This document shows, in pieces, positions 31,468 through 33,023 of a stretch of DNA of 33,023 nt. Both the position numbers and the translations under genes were made by a program. The notes beneath the pieces were generated by a model that was not told the origin of the DNA, searched no databases, and was given only the letters and a program-made list of their open reading frames with translations. Each line of letters starts with the position of its first letter. The stretch's first letter is position 1. The DNA comes from Elusimicrobia bacterium GWA2_66_18 (lineage in GTDB: Bacteria > Elusimicrobiota > Elusimicrobia > UBA1565 > UBA9628). The DNA is taken from the NCBI GenBank assembly GCA_001799675.1, contig MGTX01000010.1:1-33023 (forward strand), written 5' to 3'.

Positions 31468-31473
31468 TAGGAT
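31468..31473 (+). promoter_or_regulatory. -10 box of the DUF3467 gene
   Basis: TAGGAT, seven bases before ATG 31481; four of six consensus matches and no clear -35 box. The position fits the leaderless pattern. Confidence 0.35.
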
Positions 31474-31480
31474 GACTTTT

Positions 31481-31774
31481 ATGAACGAAGACACCCCGCC
31501 CCTGCAGGTGGAGATCGACGAGGCAGTCTCGAGGGGGGTCTACACGAACCTGGCGCTGCTGACCCACAGCGAGACGGAGTTCATCCTCGACTTCCTCTTC
31601 ATACAGCCGCAAACGCCAAAGACCAAAGTCCTTACGCGCCTGGTGACCTCCCCGGTCCACGCCAAGCGCCTGCTCGCGGCCCTTCAGGACAACCTGGCCA
31701 AGTATGAGACCCGCTTCGGGCCCATCGCGGCGGGCGACCAGGCGACCCGGCAGAAGACGGGAATCTACCAGTAG
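31481..31774 (+). CDS. DUF3467-family protein
   Basis: The protein has 97 residues from ATG 31481 (MNEDTPPLQVEIDEAVSRGV); the longer frame from 31295 overlaps gmk. It matches the small DUF3467 family as I recall it: an Asn-containing opening GVYTNLALLTHSETEFILDF, a FIQPQTPKTKVLTRLVTSPV segment, and a closing HAKRLLAALQDNLAKYETRF helix. No biochemical role is established for the family to my knowledge. Compact, soluble, no signal peptide. The cinA start follows after five bases, so both are probably on one transcript, divergent from gmk. Confidence 0.85.
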   Translation: MNEDTPPLQVEIDEAVSRGVYTNLALLTHSETEFILDFLFIQPQTPKTKVLTRLVTSPVHAKRLLAALQDNLAKYETRFGPIAAGDQATRQKTGIYQ

Positions 31775-31779
31775 CCGCC

Positions 31780-33023
31780 GTGCGCGTCCCCCGGGCCGCC
31801 CTGGTCTGCGTCGGCAGCGAACTCCTCGCGGGCCAGGTGAACACCCATCAGGCCTGGCTCTGCGTGCGCTTGCGCCGCGCGGGCTTCGAGGTCGTGGGCG
31901 AGAGTTCGGTGCCGGACGATGCCCAGGCCCTCCGCCGGGCCCTCGAGCGCGCGCTGGCCGCCGCCGACGCCGTGATCGTCTGCGGCGGGCTCGGCCCCAC
32001 GTTCGACGACATCACGCGCGAGGCGGCCGCCGCCGCGCTGGACCGGACGATGAGCTTCCGGCCCGCGCTTTGGAAAACCATCCTCAAGCGCTTCGCGCGC
32101 CGACATCTCCGCGTCCCCGAGGAGAACAAGCGCCAGGCCCAGGTCATCGCGGGAGCGACAATCCTGGCCAACGACGCCGGCTCGGCGCCCGGCCAATTCC
32201 TGCGCTCGCGCGGGCGCTCGCTGGCGCTCCTTCCGGGCCCGCCGTCCGAAATGCACCCGATGTTCGAGGGCCTGGTCCTTCCGCGCCTTAAAAAGAAGCA
32301 CGCGCGCGACGTCCATCCCGCCGCCTTCTCGGTGCGCCTGTCCGGCGTGCCTGAATCCGCCGCCGACGAACGTCTAGCGCCCGTGCGCGCCCGTTGGCCC
32401 CAGGCCCGCTTCACCATCCTCGCTTCCGGCGGGGAAGTCTCCTTCCACGCTCTGACGGCGGAGTCCTCCGCCCCGGCCGCGCGGCACGCGCGCGCGCGCC
32501 TGCGGCGCGAAATCCTGGACGCGGTGGGGGAGTTCGCCCACGGCGAAGGGGAGACCACCCTGGAAGCGGCGGTGGGGGCGCGCCTCAAGGCGCGCGGGAT
32601 TTCCATCGCCGTCGCGGAGTCGTGCACCGGAGGTCTCTTAGGAGGGAGCCTGACCTCCGTGCCCGGGGCCTCCTCCTACTTCCTCGGCGGCGTGATCGCG
32701 TATGAGAACGCCGTCAAAAACCGACGCCTGGGCGTGCCCTCCCGCCTCCTCGCCCGGCACGGGGCCGTCTCGGCCGAGTGCGCCGCGGCCATGGCGAAGG
32801 GCGCGCGCGCCGCGCTGAACTCGGACATGGCGCTCGCGGTCACCGGCGTCGCGGGCCCGGGCGGCGGGACCGCGGGAAAGCCCGCGGGCCTGGTCTTCGT
32901 CGCCGTCTGCGGCCCGGGCCGGTCCAACAGCGTTCGCCGCCTGGAAGTCCACGGCCCTCGAGAGACCGTGCGCCAGCGCGCCGTCACCGCGGCCCTGCGC
33001 CTGGCCTATGACGCCCTGTCCTG
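31780..33023 (+). CDS. cinA: CinA: MoCF-like domain plus nicotinamide-nucleotide amidase domain, 3' end cut
   Basis: An open frame runs from GTG 31780 to the window edge (about 414 residues visible) and is probably nearly complete for CinA. The N-terminal COG1058 domain shows ALVCVGSELLAGQVNTHQAW, VIVCGGLGPTFDDITREAAA, LLPGPPSEMHPMFEG. The C-terminal PncC domain begins near 265: ISIAVAESCTGGLLGGSLTS with the catalytic Ser, then VPGASSYFLGGVIAYENAVK, and AVTGVAGPGGGTAGKPAGLV. The family hydrolyses pyridine nucleotides (ADP-ribose pyrophosphatase and NMN amidase) in NAD recycling and is linked to competence in Gram-positives. GTG is chosen because no in-frame ATG precedes the VCVGSELL strand; it lies five bases after the DUF3467 stop. 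Confidence 0.93.
   Translation, partial: MRVPRAALVCVGSELLAGQVNTHQAWLCVRLRRAGFEVVGESSVPDDAQALRRALERALAAADAVIVCGGLGPTFDDITREAAAAALDRTMSFRPALWKTILKRFARRHLRVPEENKRQAQVIAGATILANDAGSAPGQFLRSRGRSLALLPGPPSEMHPMFEGLVLPRLKKKHARDVHPAAFSVRLSGVPESAADERLAPVRARWPQARFTILASGGEVSFHALTAESSAPAARHARARLRREILDAVGEFAHGEGETTLEAAVGARLKARGISIAVAESCTGGLLGGSLTSVPGASSYFLGGVIAYENAVKNRRLGVPSRLLARHGAVSAECAAAMAKGARAALNSDMALAVTGVAGPGGGTAGKPAGLVFVAVCGPGRSNSVRRLEVHGPRETVRQRAVTAALRLAYDALS

Noticed and set aside
1..33023. CRISPR arrays, insertion sequences, phage genes, toxin-antitoxin pairs or defence genes.
   Set aside because: No regularly spaced repeats, transposase, integrase or nuclease-type defence domain was seen on either strand.

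Overview
This window comes from a GC-rich bacterium (about two thirds G+C by eye) with dense, mostly minus-strand gene packing. Inference: the style of its exported proteins (signal peptide, then a long Ala/Pro/Val-rich stretch, then a little-known domain) and the mix of house-keeping genes suggest an uncultured Elusimicrobiota-like lineage. No marker here proves this; a tree of GMK, PriA, TyrRS or CinA would settle it. I found no IS element, phage, CRISPR array or defence island.

Left part (1-9000, minus strand). Three large exported proteins of poorly known function lie here: a partial one at the left edge, a 478-aa protein with possible TraB/ChaN-like motifs and a central membrane hairpin, and a 1549-aa TPM-like protein with a very long Ala-rich coiled coil and a Gly/Ser/Trp tail. 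A purine (NCS2) permease follows, preceded by a small exported protein. Two upstream regions share a spaced element (TTTCCTAG-N32-CTCATACG-N19 to the -10 box). A perfect 20-bp palindrome covers the -35 area of the permease transcription unit.

Middle (9000-19000). A lone receiver protein converges on a translationally coupled methyltransferase and GT39-like membrane glycosyltransferase pair. Next come a PII-like protein, a membrane protein, an exported papain-like peptidase candidate overlapping a SUI1/YciH gene, a cell-surface protein with cohesin-like, two tandem Ig-like and dockerin-like modules, an outer-membrane-barrel candidate, a COG3014-type TPR lipoprotein, and a tRNA-Ala(CGC) with a terminator.

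Right part (19000-33023). A histidine kinase, a receiver and the lytic transglycosylase mltG form an overlapping chain. A divergent coiled-coil gene runs into the remains of an interrupted pseudo-receiver gene. tyrS and an acyl-CoA mutase large subunit overlap. A long house-keeping run follows: gmk-rpoZ-coaC-coaB-UDG-Pmt-type methyltransferase-priA, with ATGA, GTGA or TAGTG overlaps at most joints. A divergent DUF3467 gene and cinA (cut by the window edge) close the window.

Recurring theme: the first genes of transcription units often have a -10 box only 5-8 nt before the start codon and no Shine-Dalgarno site, predicting leaderless mRNAs. Internal operon genes use Shine-Dalgarno sites or stop/start overlaps. 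Four exported proteins also share a short L-x-x-L-[FY]-[DE]-[GNS]-[AS] motif after their low-complexity leaders. I regard these two patterns, the shared upstream element and the cohesin/dockerin protein as the most worthwhile leads. No clear new multi-gene system is evident.
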